A stretch of DNA of 64,000 nucleotides from Ovis canadensis. Lineage: Eukaryota > Chordata > Mammalia > Artiodactyla > Bovidae. Shown here piece after piece: positions 31,166 through 41,572 of the stretch; position 1 is the stretch's first letter, and each line of letters starts with the position of its first letter. Both the position numbers and the translations under genes were made by a program. The stretch is from positions 15,621,001 through 15,685,000 of the forward strand of contig NC_091246.1 in assembly GCF_042477335.2 (NCBI RefSeq). Direction: 5' to 3'. The notes below the pieces were generated by a model, which saw only the letters and a program-made list of their open reading frames with translations, made no database searches and was not told the origin of the DNA.

Positions 31166-31189
31166 CTCTGACTGTGCCCCCCGCTACAA

Positions 31190-31300
31190 CACCAACTGTA
31201 GAGGTAGGAGGGGGGAGCCCAGAGAGAGAGAGGGACTGGCCCAAGGCCCCAGGGCTGGGGAGACACCCCTGAGAATGGAGCCCAGACATCCACAGCCAGC
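31190..31300 (-). mobile_element. MIR fragment
   Basis: 'gggactggcccaaggccccagggctggg' resembles the antisense MIR 'cttgcccaaggtcacacagct' region. Confidence 0.5.
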
Positions 31301-32089
31301 TTAGCTGTCTGTCCACTTGCCTGGGCTACAGCATTCCTTGTGAGTCTGAAAAATGTGTCTCTCCCCTTGACTCACCATGAATCCTGCTCTTTTCTGCCTG
31401 AAGCTGGAAAATTGGGGGGGGTGGGGTGTGGTACAGGGAGGGGAGGGATAAAATATATCGAAGGAGGATGCAAGGAAATGTAATTTTAACAAAACTATGG
31501 GGTCCGGATATTCAAGGAATCCCAACAGCCACACTGATTGCTTTCCAGTGTCTGCCACGGTCACACACAATTTATTCAGCAAATGACCTTCACCCAGACA
31601 CCCAAGTCCCGGGCCCGAACCCCAGGAGACAGCTTCAACTCACTTAGTTCTGTCACTGCCACCTGCACTTGGCCTCCAAGCCATGAAGAGTTGACCTTGT
31701 AAGGCTATAGCCCGCACAGTCCAATTCCCTGGCTGATGCGCCAGTCCATGCCACCTCCAAAGCCCAAAGGCCTCCTAAGCAGTCTCCCTAAATAGGTGTA
31801 TGTTCTCCAAGCCATCTTCACAGAGCCTTTTAAGTCCTGGAAGATGCTCTGTGTTTAGCCTTTGGGTTTCAGAAGAGTGACCAACCATCCCAGTCCCGTT
31901 ATACCCAGGACGGAGGGGTTTCCCAGGATACAGGATTTGCAGGGCTAAGATCTGGGGGATGATGAAGAGGGGTGGCTGAGGATGGTTTCCCAGGTCTCTG
32001 TCCTGCACTGCCTGTGTGTTTTGGAGCCACAACTTGGAGGGACTGGGATAGGAGGGAGGGTAACAAATTCAGTTGTTGAGCTTGGGAAG
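31301..32089. other. No gene recognised
   Basis: Unique-looking sequence with a G-rich run at 31413-31445. ORFs overlap on both strands without recognisable product. Confidence 0.4.
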
Positions 32090-32720
32090 TTAGGGCAGTA
32101 TTCAAGTGGAGTTGTTGACAGCTAGGTTCCTGGTTCTACGGTCTGAAGCTAGAGGTCTTCACAGAAAGATGGAGATTTGGGAGCTATCAGCATAGAAATC
32201 GCCACTGTATTATGGGAGTGGATAAGGTGCCCAAGGATCAAATTAAAGACAGCTCACAGGAGAACTTGCATTCCAGCCTTGGGGAGTTCCAGTGTTTAAA
32301 AATCCGATAGGCATGAGTGAAAGCCACCAGGAGGCTGAGGAAGGGCAGCCACCATGGCAGGAGGAAAACCAAGAGCTTGTGATGTCTCAAAGCCTGAGAA
32401 GTACAGGAGTCCAGAAGGACAGAGCGGTCCATCATGTCCACTGCTGCAGGAAAAGTCAAACCAAATGGCAGGGAAATGCCTACTGACTCAGGAACATGGA
32501 GGAAATGATGACCTTCTCAGAAGTGTTGCAATGAGGGTAGAAGCATCAATAGATCAGGCGTGAGTGGAGGGAAGGGAATGGAGGCGGTAGACATAGCATA
32601 GGAAACCGATGTGGGGAACTGGCTGGCAAGGAAATTGATGGTGCAGGAGCTGGAGAGAGACATGAGGTGGACGGAGAGTTTGCTTTAAGATGAGTGATCT
32701 GATTGTGGCTAAACACTGAT
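32090..32720 (-). mobile_element. L2 LINE internal fragment, 0.63 kb
   Basis: Order and content match antisense L2 as I recall it: 'gatttgggagctatcagcatag', 'gaggaaaaccaagagcttgtgatgtc', 'catcatgtccactgctgcagg'. One of the longest L2 pieces here; frames are broken. Confidence 0.65.
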
Positions 32721-32939
32721 GGAGAGGATGCAAGAGAAAGGCTGTCACCACGCCTCGCCTCCGGCTGCACCTGCCCCACCAAGGACTCCTTGCTGCCGGT
32801 CTTTTGGGTAATTTTCTTTTGTCCATATCAAAGGGTGACCCCAAGGGGCCTTCCCTGCTCTGTGTTTACGCAGCCCAGTGTGCACACCTCCACCTCTGCA
32901 CTCAAAGCCAGGTGGTTTCCATGTCGTTGGTTCTCCAAA

Positions 32940-33040
32940 GACAAGACGCTCGACTCAATTCTTAGCCCACAGCATTGGCTGCCTAGAGGATGTGCTCAGG
33001 AAACATTTGTGGAATGAATAAACGAACAAGCCCTGTTAGG
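32940..33040 (+). mobile_element. L2 LINE 3' end
   Basis: 'gatgtgctcaggaaacatttg' followed by 'tggaatgaataaacg', the usual L2 terminus. Confidence 0.65.
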
Positions 33041-33599
33041 AATGAATAATGATGAACTTCAGGGCGCACATGGGTGACCCTGAGGACAGTCTGGGCTGGC
33101 ACACGGAGGGGTCTCTGTTCTCCAAGAAGTGCAGCCTTGAGAGAATCCAGTTCCCAAGGTCCCCGTTAGGGGCGGGGAGGCTGGGTGGAGTGGACCCCTC
33201 TCAGGGCCTGCCTTCCTCCCTTCCATTGTTCCTGACAGCTGCACGTGGAAAGTACAACATCCACCAGGGCCCATGTGTTCCCCCTCCTCCCCGCTCTCAG
33301 CAGGAAGGGAACAGATGGGCGTAATTTATGCCCAAGCCCTTCCCTTGGAGCCCTGGCACTGGGAAGAGGGGCTGCAGGGGCCGAGATCCACCCAGGTTCC
33401 ACAAACTTCTCTCAGAATCTAGACAAGAAGACCGCAGCAGGGGCCAGATGGGGTGGGGTGCAGGAGAGGGCAGGCAGCGGAGGAGGAGGGGAGAAAGAAA
33501 GGGGACCTTCATTGTGTGTGACCTTGGCATTCCCACGCAGGAGCCACCAGGGTGCACGTGTCACCTTGGAACAATTCTGCAACAAATGGACTCTTGCAC
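33041..33599. other. No gene recognised
   Basis: GC-moderate single-copy DNA. The 193-codon ORF 33245-33826 begins with GTG, not ATG, and runs into a MIR, so it is not called. Confidence 0.45.
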
Positions 33600-33700
33600 C
33601 TGCTTCAAAAGCGAGGAAACTGAGGCTCAGAGAGGCGCAGGAAGGGTGTCAGGTTCACCCAGCTGGAAACTGGCTGCATTGCCAGGATTCCGAAAAGGTC
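33600..33700 (-). mobile_element. MIR SINE fragment
   Basis: 'cgaggaaactgaggctcagagaggcgc' is a strong antisense MIR core. Confidence 0.8.
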
Positions 33701-34109
33701 TGTCAGTTTGCAAAAACTGTCCTTGCTACCAGATGCCATGTCTTCAGGCCTCCCTTCACCCTCCCTCTCGTGGGCCATCTGGGTGACAGGCGAAAGGGAC
33801 CTGGAGACAGAGGCTCCTGTAACTGAGGGGATAAGAGACACTGTAGAAATCACATAGACGAGCAGAAGCCCAGGCTGGAAAGATGAAGGGGCACCTAGAG
33901 GGTCAAGTAGCGAGCCCTCTTGGGATGGGCATTCCTTTGGCTGGCCTTTGAGGTCAGTCCACTGCGGGGGGCTGTCCTGCAGCCAACCCTCATGGCTAGG
34001 TTGGGATAGAGGTGAGAGTCTGAGGGTTTTTGAGCTCTGAATCCCCAAAACATACCTCCCAAGCCCCCCTTGCCTCCTCACTCAATTCCACCTGAGTCGT
34101 CTGCCATAG
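33701..34109. other. No recognised feature
   Basis: About 400 bases of unique DNA; open frames on both strands overlap and show no domain. Confidence 0.4.
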
Positions 34110-34240
34110 AACCCACAAATGTGGGAGTCAGTAAACATGGAGTCAGATCCCACATGCCAGCCATGTGCCTGGGGACAAACACGTCACCTCCCTGATTCTC
34201 AGTTTCTTTTCTCTTAGAATGCACTTGTGAGAAGGAGACG
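34110..34240 (+). mobile_element. MIR SINE
   Basis: 'catggagtcagatcccacatgcc', 'tgtgcctggggacaaacac', 'gattctcagtttcttttctc'. Confidence 0.7.
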
Positions 34241-34624
34241 ACGGCAGAACCCAACCTCCAATTAGTCCATTTGACTATTTTGGTGTTATTTGATCCTTTT
34301 GCTCCTATTGTATCAGTGGTTACTTGTTAAAAAATGAGAGGCTGTCCCTCAAAGTACAAATTTCCAACCTCTTGAACGAATCAGACTGCCTGCAACTTGG
34401 GCCTGCATGGCCCATGGCCACAATTTAGAGGGACAGGCACACCTGAGTTTTCCACTGTGCCCACCATCCCATCTCATGTGCCAGTGGGATGGGGCATTTG
34501 CTACCCTTGCCGTCAAAACCATTTGCCAGAGCTCTGAAACTCTTAGCACCTGGACGGCAGAGTGTCCCGCCAATTGTAGCTCATCCGTATGCCCTGGAGC
34601 CCAGCACAAGGCCAGCAGATCGCT
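34241..34624. other. No confident feature
   Basis: About 380 bases; 34330-34480 may be part of an old DNA transposon but I cannot name it. Confidence 0.3.
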
Positions 34625-34740
34625 CAGCCATTCGTTTGCTTAATAAATACCTATGTGCTGAGTTTCTGCTCTGTGCCAGCACCTCATGCAGCGCTGGACC
34701 TTGAGCAACACACAAGCCAGATACGAGTCGCATCTCACAA
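34625..34740 (-). mobile_element. L2 LINE 3' end
   Basis: Antisense: 'cattcgtttgcttaataaatacc' then 'ctctgtgccagcacctcatgc'. Confidence 0.7.
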
Positions 34741-34897
34741 GGATCCATAAGACCGGCTCTGTCATCATCTCCTCCACACAGATGAGAGAGGGAAACTGAG
34801 GCACCGAGAAAGGTAGAAACTCACACAAGATTTCATGAAAAAAAAAAGAGGCAGAGGGAGGATTCAAACTCGGTTCAGCTGATTCAGTGTTCTGAAC
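34741..34897 (-). mobile_element. MIR SINE
   Basis: 'agatgagagagggaaactgagg', 'ggaggattcaaactcggttc'. Confidence 0.75.
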
Positions 34898-34963
34898 CAG
34901 GTCTCTGCAGACTACAGCTTCTGAGCCAAATCTTGCACACCACCTGTTTTTTGCTGTTGTGGC

Positions 34964-35243
34964 ATTTATTCTGGTTTATTTTTTGGCTGTGCTGGAAAGC
35001 CTTTGGGGTGTGGGGGCTTCCTTTAGTTGCGGTAAGTGGGGGTAACTCTTCCTTGCAGTGTGCAGGCTTCTCACTGCTGTGGCTTCCCTTGTTGCAGAGC
35101 TCGAGCACACACAGCTTCAGTAGTTGGGGCGCACGGCCTTAGTTGCCCCACAGCATGTGAAGTCTTCTGGGACCAGGGATCTAACCCCTGTCCCCTGCAT
35201 TGGCAGAAGGATTCTTATCCACTGGACCACCAGGGAAGTCCCC
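34964..35243 (-). mobile_element. CHR-2 SINE inside MER58
   Basis: Antisense: 'attttttggctgtgctgg' to 'accaccagggaagtcccc'. Confidence 0.92.
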
Positions 35244-35376
35244 ATCTGTTTTCATAAATAGAGTTTTGCTGGAGCACAAGCAGGCCTTTTGGATTACCTT
35301 GTCTGTAGCTGCTTTCCCAGGATAATGGCAGAGTCGAGCAGGGTGATATGGCCCCTCAAAGTCTAAGATATTCATT

Positions 35377-35470
35377 ACTTTGTTCAGTCACTCAGTCATG
35401 TCTGACTCTTTGCAACTCCATGGACTGCAGCACTCCAGGCTTCCCTGTCCTTCCCAGTCTCCCAGAGTTC
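35377..35470 (-). mobile_element. BovB LINE extreme 3' end, about 95 bases
   Basis: 'ttgttcagtcactcagtc' to 'tctcccagagttcac'; the shortest BovB end in the window, inserted in MER58. Confidence 0.85.
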
Positions 35471-35594
35471 ACTATCTAGCCCTTCACAAAAGAAGTTTGC
35501 CAGCCCCTGCTCTGAGCCACTATTCTAAGCATCCTGCCTTCGTAAGAGGGTTGTTGTTCTCATAAAATTATACCGGGGATGGGAGTGGGGGTGT

Positions 35595-35814
35595 CAGATA
35601 ATTTTTTTTTAATATATTTTAAAGGCACATGCTAAACAACAAGCTCCTACTGTATAGCACAGGGAACTATATTCAAAATCCTGGGATAAGCCCTAACGCA
35701 AAAGAATAGACTAAAGAATGCAGATGTATGTACAACCGAGTCATTTGCTGCACGGCAGAAATTAGCACGACAGTGTAAATCAACTCGACTTGGATAAAAA
35801 TAAGTAAATAAATG
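35595..35814 (+). mobile_element. L1 LINE 3' end
   Basis: Ruminant L1 3' UTR end: 'ctactgtatagcacagggaac', 'tatattcaaaatcctggg', 'gtgtaaatcaactcgacttgg', with a tail of 'aaataagtaaataaat'. Confidence 0.85.
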
Positions 35815-36150
35815 GAAAGGCACGTGCTGTGGTTGAGCAGGGCTCGGCAGCGCCTATGTCAAGTACCCAGGGAAGGCCTTTGAATAAAGGTCGCGGGGCT
35901 GGGATCTGAGTGATGGGGAGCCAGTCACACAAAGAAAGAGAAGAGCCTTGCAGGCAGGGATAAGAGCCAGGCAGAGGCTCCAGGGCCTGAACAAGTGTAG
36001 AAGGCTCCAGGAACACCAGGAAAGCCGGCATGCCAGACCCCAGAGGGTGAGGAAGAGGGCACATGGGTAGAAAAGGGTCTGGCCCAAAGGACGTCCTAAA
36101 AGTGCGTGAACACGTGAGCTAAGCGGGGCCTGGAGGAGCCCAGAAAGCCC
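35815..36150 (-). mobile_element. L2 LINE fragment
   Basis: Antisense L2: 'acccagggaaggcctttgaa', 'gagccttgcaggcagggataagagc', 'ggctccagggcctgaacaag'. Confidence 0.6.
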
Positions 36151-36204
36151 CATCTGACATGCTCTGGCTTTTGCTTCCAGATCCTCCCTTTAAACTGGCA
36201 GGAC

Positions 36205-36300
36205 CTCCTCTTCATGGGCTGTAAAATGAGTTCTCACTCTGAGCCGCCCTTCTGGGACTGGTGTGGGTCAGAAGCAATAAAGATATGACGGAAAAGCCCT
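36205..36300 (+). mobile_element. MIR fragment
   Basis: 'ctcttcatgggctgtaaaatgag' and 'gggtcagaagcaataaagatatg' fit a diverged sense MIR. Confidence 0.55.
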
Positions 36301-36552
36301 CAGCAACCACACAGGGCTGCCCTGAGACCTGACGGCTGCCCCTGCCCCTGACGTGTGTGCTGAAGCGTGCTGGGACACCCTCTGGACTCCCGAGAGCTGC
36401 AGACCGGGAGACCCAGCCTTGTCCCTTCCCAGTCAGGCTGACTCTCAGTATAGCCTTGGCTGACCACCTCCCCTTGACCCCGCCCTCAGCTAAAGGGAAA
36501 GGTTTGTGAAAAAGAGAGAGGGCCATTGGAGGGGGCCAAAATGGGGGTGCCT
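36301..36552. other. No recognised feature
   Basis: Short unique stretch before a BovB insertion. Confidence 0.4.
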
Positions 36553-36943
36553 TGTGAAGAAGGCTGAGCACCGAAGAATTGATGCTTTTGAAATGTGGTG
36601 TTGGAGAAGACTCTTGAGAGTCCCGTGGACTGCAAGGAGATCCAACCAGTCCATTCTGAAGGAGATCAGCCCTGGGATTTCTTTGGAAGGAATGATGCTA
36701 AAGCTGAAACTCCAGTACTTTGGCCACCTCATGCAAAGAGTTGACTCACTGGAAAAGACTCTGATGCTGGGAGGGATTGGGGGCAGGAGGAGAAGGGGAC
36801 GACCCAGGATGAGATGGCTGGATGGCATCACTGACTCGATGGATGTAAGTCTGAGTGAAATCCGGGAGATGGTGATGGACAGGGAGGCCTGGTGTGCTGC
36901 GATTCATGGGGTCGCAAAGAGTTGGACACGACTGAGCGACTGA
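36553..36943 (+). pseudogene. BovB RT C-terminal segment with uninterrupted frame
   Basis: The frame is open from flanking DNA (36506) through the BovB C-terminus to the normal TGA at 36941-36943, about 130 element-derived residues including a '[19 protein letters not shown]'-like basic patch. The RT catalytic motifs lie upstream and are absent, so it is non-functional. The initiating codons in flanking DNA are fortuitous. Confidence 0.85.
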
Positions 36944-36957
36944 ACTGAACTGAACTG
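36553..36957 (+). mobile_element. BovB LINE 3' end, 0.4 kb
   Basis: Begins 'gtgaagaaggctgagcac' and ends 'aactgaactgaactgaa'. High similarity to the other copies suggests a relatively young insertion; the target duplication is not obvious. Confidence 0.95.
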
Positions 36958-37064
36958 AATAATATGTGACCAGATCAAACCGAGATCTCTGCCATTTACC
37001 TAGCTCCTGGGGTTTGCTGGCAAAGGTACTGCTAAGCCCCCATTTCAATGACTGACTTGACAAG

Positions 37065-37290
37065 GCTATGAGTAGTTAAACACGGATGAATAACCTGAAC
37101 GATGTCCGGTGAAAAGCCAGTTTGCCACTTCTTAGCTGTGTGACTTGTAGAAAAATCACATCCCGTAGTTACAGCCTCAGTCTCCTCACCTGTCAAGTGG
37201 GAATACCACCTTCTTGAAAGAGTTGTTTGGAGGGTTAAATGGAATTGGAGTGATTGTGTGAAGCACCTGGCGAATCTTTGGCTTCACTGT
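37065..37290 (+). mobile_element. MIR SINE
   Basis: 'cacttcttagctgtgtgacttg', 'cagcctcagtctcctcacc', 'gagttgtttggagggttaaatgg'. Well preserved. Confidence 0.9.
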
Positions 37291-37619
37291 AGCTCTCCAA
37301 AATGTCAGCAACTATCCTTAGCCTCTTAGACCCCAGGATCTGGCAACACGCCTGGCACAGCTGGGTGGGGGGATCCTGAACAGTGCGAGACAGAGACGGG
37401 GCTTCTGAAGCCCCTGTGTGTCCGATAAATGCAGAATGGGTTGGCTGTCTGGGACACATGGATGAGAAAGTCCAGGGTAACAAATGGCCCTGTGACATAG
37501 CCTCATTCATTCATTCACTCAGTAGTAACAATAAGAAAATTGTATTAAAGTATAGTTGATTTACAATGCTTACCCGGCAGGGGCAATATCGTGATTTGAA
37601 GGTGATTTTCCCAAAGCAA
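37291..37619. other. Mostly unique; short L1 end at 37536-37572
   Basis: 'attgtattaaagtatagttg' (antisense L1 3' end, about 37 bases) lies at 37536-37572. Nothing else recognised. Confidence 0.5.
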
Positions 37620-37710
37620 GGCTCATCGATTTCACTCAACAAAAATTGACAGTGCAGGCCCTATGTGCTGGCCCCTGTAGGAAGACCGGGCATGCGGAAG
37701 AGAAGAGGTG
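37620..37710 (-). mobile_element. L2 LINE fragment
   Basis: 'cactcaacaaaaattgacag' and 'gccctatgtgctggcccctg'. Confidence 0.5.
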
Positions 37711-37884
37711 TCAGGAAGCTATTAGACCTCCAAGCTGAAGAAGAATAAATGGCACGCAGTGGGCACACAAGTTGAAAGCAATGAGTCATGGCCATTCCCT
37801 ATGTTTTCTGGGTGCTGATGTAGCTCAGAGTGGTCTTTCCTGCTCATGGGAAAATATCACATCAATCAAAAAGTAGGACAAGGG

Positions 37885-38025
37885 AAAGACTCAGCTTTTA
37901 TCCTCCAGACAGGTCTAGATTCAAATGCCAGCTCCTCTGACATCCAACTCTGTGACCTGGGCAAGCCATTCACTCTCTGAACCTCTGATTCCTTAATGAA
38001 CTCAGCTTTAAATAAGACCTTCTCT
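37885..38025 (+). mobile_element. MIR SINE
   Basis: 'caggtctagattcaaatgccagc', 'tgtgacctgggcaagcc', 'ctctctgaacctctgattcc'. Confidence 0.85.
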
Positions 38026-38059
38026 GGGCCAGAGGCTGGGAAGGGTGGAACAGGAGGAA

Positions 38060-38400
38060 GGGAAGCTTGCATTTGTGGATCTGACTCTAGTTATCTTCCA
38101 CTCCCTTCTCCTCTCTCAATAACAGAACCCCTGACGCTGGCTGAGGACATGGATACCCAGAATAAATTTCAGCCTCTCTTGCTGCTATATTTGGCCAACT
38201 GACTAAGCTCTGATCAGTGGAATATAATTGGAAATGTTTTCTGCAGCCTCCAGGAAGTGTGCTGTCCTAATCTCTATCTTTCTTCCTCCCTGCTTTCTGG
38301 AATGCAGATATAATGGCTGGAGCTACAACTGGCATCTTGAATCAGGAGGTGGTCTTGAGAACAGCAACAAGACGAGGAGCCTAAGCCCCTGACAGTGTCA
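38060..38400 (+). mobile_element. MLT1-like LTR fragment
   Basis: 'gatataatggctggagctac' with 'ggcatcttgaatcaggagg' resembles the MaLR LTR block 'gatggctggagctccagcagcc'. Subfamily and boundaries uncertain; no internal genes. Confidence 0.45.
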
Positions 38401-38824
38401 CATGCTGAGGGCTTTGGAGGAAGGGCAATGTTTCAGACCCTCCAACTGAATCCAATTCTTACTAATGAATCACATTCAGGGGGTCAAGGCACCCGTGTTC
38501 TCATGAACAGTGAGCTCTCAAAGGGTAAGCGCTACTCTGTAGGTGGTGGTCTCCATTTCCTGCTGGCTGAGGATCCATCGGCCCTGGCACTGAAGTGCCT
38601 TCCATGAGCCCCTCCCTTGCTCCCAGTTCTCCTTCAGTGAGATCATAGGCCTCACAGGATGCCCTTCCCAGCTAACAATGGCTCTACTGCAGAGGTCAAG
38701 TGGTTGCAAGATTAAAAATACGGGCACATGTTTATAAATGCACGCAGATGAGAGTATTTCCAAAAGTGGGGTCCGAATTCCTACACAGACCAAGGCCAGC
38801 TGGGTGATTCAGCACCAGCGGCCT
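38401..38824. other. No recognised feature
   Basis: Unique-looking sequence; ORFs are short and overlap on both strands. Confidence 0.4.
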
Positions 38825-39075
38825 ACAAAGCATTTGTTCAGTGTGTACCAGGGAATGCCTTCTCCAGCCGAGGCACCGTGCCAGGCCCTGCAGGCGGAGG
38901 GAAGGAGAGGCCCCATCCCCAAGAACCAGGAGCCAATGGCCAAATGAGGACCTAACATGTTCACATAACACAGTTCATTCATCCCACTCAGTCACTCATT
39001 TATTCAGGGACTGTTTCTTGAGCACTTACTATGTACCAGGAAGGGGGCCAAGGAGAAAATAGACACAGAAGGGAA
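38825..39075 (-). mobile_element. L2 LINE fragments
   Basis: Two antisense L2 3'-end-like segments: 38825-38935 ('aggcaccgtgccaggccctgc') and 38985-39075 ('cactcatttattcagggac', 'cttactatgtaccaggaagg'). Confidence 0.65.
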
Positions 39076-39364
39076 TCAGGAATCCAGCATGGGGCTGCCC
39101 ATTGAACATGAAAACATCCATCCTCACCATCTCTGTCCCACAGAAGCCACATGTGCCCCTACACTCCCTCATTTTTGAAGTTCAAATATTCCTAACAATG
39201 AAAAGGACCATGGGGCTTAACAAACAGACTTGAGTTTTTAGGAGCTGACCATGGCTAAGCAGGGGTCAGACGTGCTGGGAAAGGACCAGTGGTTTTCCAC
39301 AAGGCCAGAGTCGATCTGCATCATGGATCAGCTGCTGCCTCTGGCGGTAAGACCCGCCCTCACC
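39076..39364. other. No recognised feature
   Basis: About 290 bases of unique DNA. Confidence 0.4.
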
Positions 39365-39690
39365 AGCCTCAGTGTGCTCCTCTGTAAAATGGGATGGTAA
39401 AGAGATAGCCTTGTCACTGGACACAACCAAGATGGAATCTGGGTTTAGCCACCACCCAGCCAGCTAAGCTGTGTCACCCTGGTGGATTTGTTCAGTGTTT
39501 CTCGAGATTTTCCTGGCAGTCCAGTGGTTAGGCCTCTGAGCTGCCACTGCAGGAGTCACAGGTTTGATCCCTGGTTTGGGAACTAAAATCCCACAAGCTG
39601 TGAGGCATGATCAAACAAAAACAAAAGCAAAAAAGTTAATGTTTCTATAAAATGGGAACAATATGCTACCCACCTCATTTGGTACTAAGA
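39365..39690 (+). mobile_element. MIR SINE split by a CHR-1 SINE
   Basis: 'gcctcagtgtgctcctctgtaaaatggg' upstream and 'ctataaaatgggaacaatatgctacc' downstream of the insertion. The second piece may belong to a separate MIR. Confidence 0.55.
39504..39635 (+). mobile_element. CHR-1-type short tRNA-Glu SINE
   Basis: 'gattttcctggcagtcc' head, 'ggtttgatccctggtttggg', ends 'ggcatgatcaaacaaaaac'. Lacks the long CHR-2 tail. Confidence 0.85.
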
Positions 39691-39879
39691 GGATAAACTG
39701 CTCTCTGTTTATGGGAAAAAAATGAAGGATCAGGAGCAGGCAGGAATAGGGAGGGGGTGGGGATAGTGGGAAGAGTCGAAGAGCTCCCATCCAGCATAAA
39801 GCTGTGTCCTACGTGTTATCTATTCATGTTTTAAATCTTTTTAAAAATTACTCTCGTAAAGTATGTGTCATACGCAAGC

Positions 39880-39950
39880 TCCCTCTCCTCTGGGCCTCAG
39901 TCTCCCCATTCAGAAAGTGAAGTGGCTAGCCTAGCAGGATTCTGCTGCCT
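39880..39950 (+). mobile_element. MIR fragment
   Basis: 'gggcctcagtctccccattcag' MIR core only. Confidence 0.5.
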
Positions 39951-41129
39951 GGCCTCTGTTCAGGAGAAGTCGCCTGGAACATTAAACTGTAGGGTTTTCT
40001 GGACTTTCCTCCTAGTGTAACTTCACAGCAGAGTTTTATATTTGCAGGGCATTTCACAGTCAGTCATCTCGAAGCAACGTCAGGTAAACATTTCAGCAGG
40101 AAGTGAAAGGAGGGGTGGGCAGGGGGCACGTGACCCAGCCGGGATGAGACAGGCATGGAGCACAGTGTGGCAAGCACGCTGGAGGCTGCATTCCAGCCCT
40201 GCTCGCCAGACCAGCCAATCCAAGGGCTCCCACTCTATCCAGAAGTCTCGTTAAGTCCATTTTATAAGTCTTTTTTGACAAGTGAGGCCTTTAAAACATG
40301 TTCCTCATTGTGCAGAGGGTGAAGTTCAGTCTAAACGTTTGTCTGCAGGAGACACTGGGAGGACCCAACTGCCTGGGGACCATCATAAACTCTGCTCACA
40401 CTCTGGGGCCCCAGGAAGGAAGCGCTTCTTCAAGACACCCTGTCAGAGGCTCTGCGAAGAAGAATTAAATACAAAGAATAAAAAACTTGGTGCCCATACA
40501 CCTCCCAGCTAGCTATACTTTCTATGATCTTTAACCTTTAACAGGTATTTTTATCCTAGTTTATCATCCATACTCACACGGCCGGAGACGGGCTAAGCCA
40601 GCATCCATCCTTGGTACCAAAGTCTTAACTCTGTTTCCCACCATTCACTTGCCAGGACACAAGGACGACACACTGCATGCTGGGAGTGGATTCCACAGCA
40701 GCCCAGCCTTTCATGAAGAGTCCCGTGGGAGCCTAAATCATTACACTTTGTGTCGGGCCCCAAAGGAGGACCACTCCCCAGAGTGGCCAGTCTGTTGCGT
40801 ATGGAGAGCAAAGCTGAGTCAAAGTCAATTTCAGCATCCACGGGATGGGGCCGCCCTGCTGGAAGGAGATGCACCTCGTAGCAGTTGGGGACCAGATTTC
40901 AAAGGTCTTGCCTGGGAAGATTCTTGGGGCAGATCAGGTGAGACGGTGACCCCTCGGTGACTCCTGAAGACTGCTAGCGTCACAAACATGCACTTGTTAA
41001 CAGAAGGTCAAGGTGGGGAAGTTCGACCCTGAGGGAAGCAGGGGACAGGACAGGGGAGGGAAAGCCCACTTCCTAAGAGCCAAGAACTGCCTGGAGAGAG
41101 ACTTCTCACACCCACCAGGGCGAGTCCCC
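39951..41129. other. 1.2 kb repeat-poor block with a 49-base partial duplicate
   Basis: No interspersed repeat recognised. 40081-40129 is 43/49 identical to 42023-42071. Small ORFs overlap on both strands; none has a recognisable domain. Confidence 0.4.
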
Positions 41130-41440
41130 AGTGCCTGCTTTAGAGGTCAAAGTCCGGCCGCCTAGAGCAAGACACACAAGTCCTTCACGGACTGGCCTCT
41201 CCTCCCAGACAGCTGCCTTCTGCCCGCTCCTCGCCATCTGTACAGGGCCATTGCTCAGCCATACAGAAAGGCCGAGCACCTCTGATGCTTCAGGCTCTCC
41301 TCAGCTTCACGCTGTATGTTTCCAAAGTCGACTTCACCCCCTGACAGACCTCTGCTCATCCCTCGAGGCCAATCCAACCGGCATCTCCGCTGGAGGTCTT
41401 TCTAAGTCTCTGGTCGCTCCTGTTACCAGGCGCTGTCTGC
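41130..41440 (+). mobile_element. L2 LINE fragment (diverged)
   Basis: Sense L2-like wording 'cacggactggcctctcctcc', 'gacctctgctcatccctcg', 'gctggaggtctttctaag'. The 119-codon ORF 41131-41490 lies over it and is not a gene. Confidence 0.45.
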
Positions 41441-41467
41441 TCCTGTGTAAACTCTTAGGCGAGTTGA

Positions 41468-41572
41468 TGGCTCAGTTCCCACCTTTGTAAATCAGAAACA
41501 AAATAATAATAATAATAATGTATCTCACTGAGTTGATGTGAAGATTCAGTGACATGAAATAAACCCAATGAT
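41468..41572 (+). mobile_element. MIR SINE with internal (AAT)n
   Basis: 'ggctcagttcccacctttgtaaatc', then six AAT units (41501-41519), then 'gatgtgaagattcagtgac'. Confidence 0.65.

Larger units (their letters stand above)
34898..35513 (-). mobile_element. MER58-type hAT transposon carrying two insertions
   Basis: Three antisense MER58 pieces: 34898-34963 ('ctgcagactacagcttctgagcc'), 35244-35376 ('ataaatagagttttgctggagc') and 35471-35513 ('agaagtttgccagcccctgc'). They are separated by a CHR SINE and a BovB end. Confidence 0.8.

Noticed and set aside
33245-33826. 193-codon ORF on +
   Set aside because: GTG start, runs through a MIR core (33600-33700), and has long overlapping frames on the other strand; no domain.
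41131-41490. 119-codon ORF
   Set aside because: Lies over a diverged L2 and the start of a MIR.
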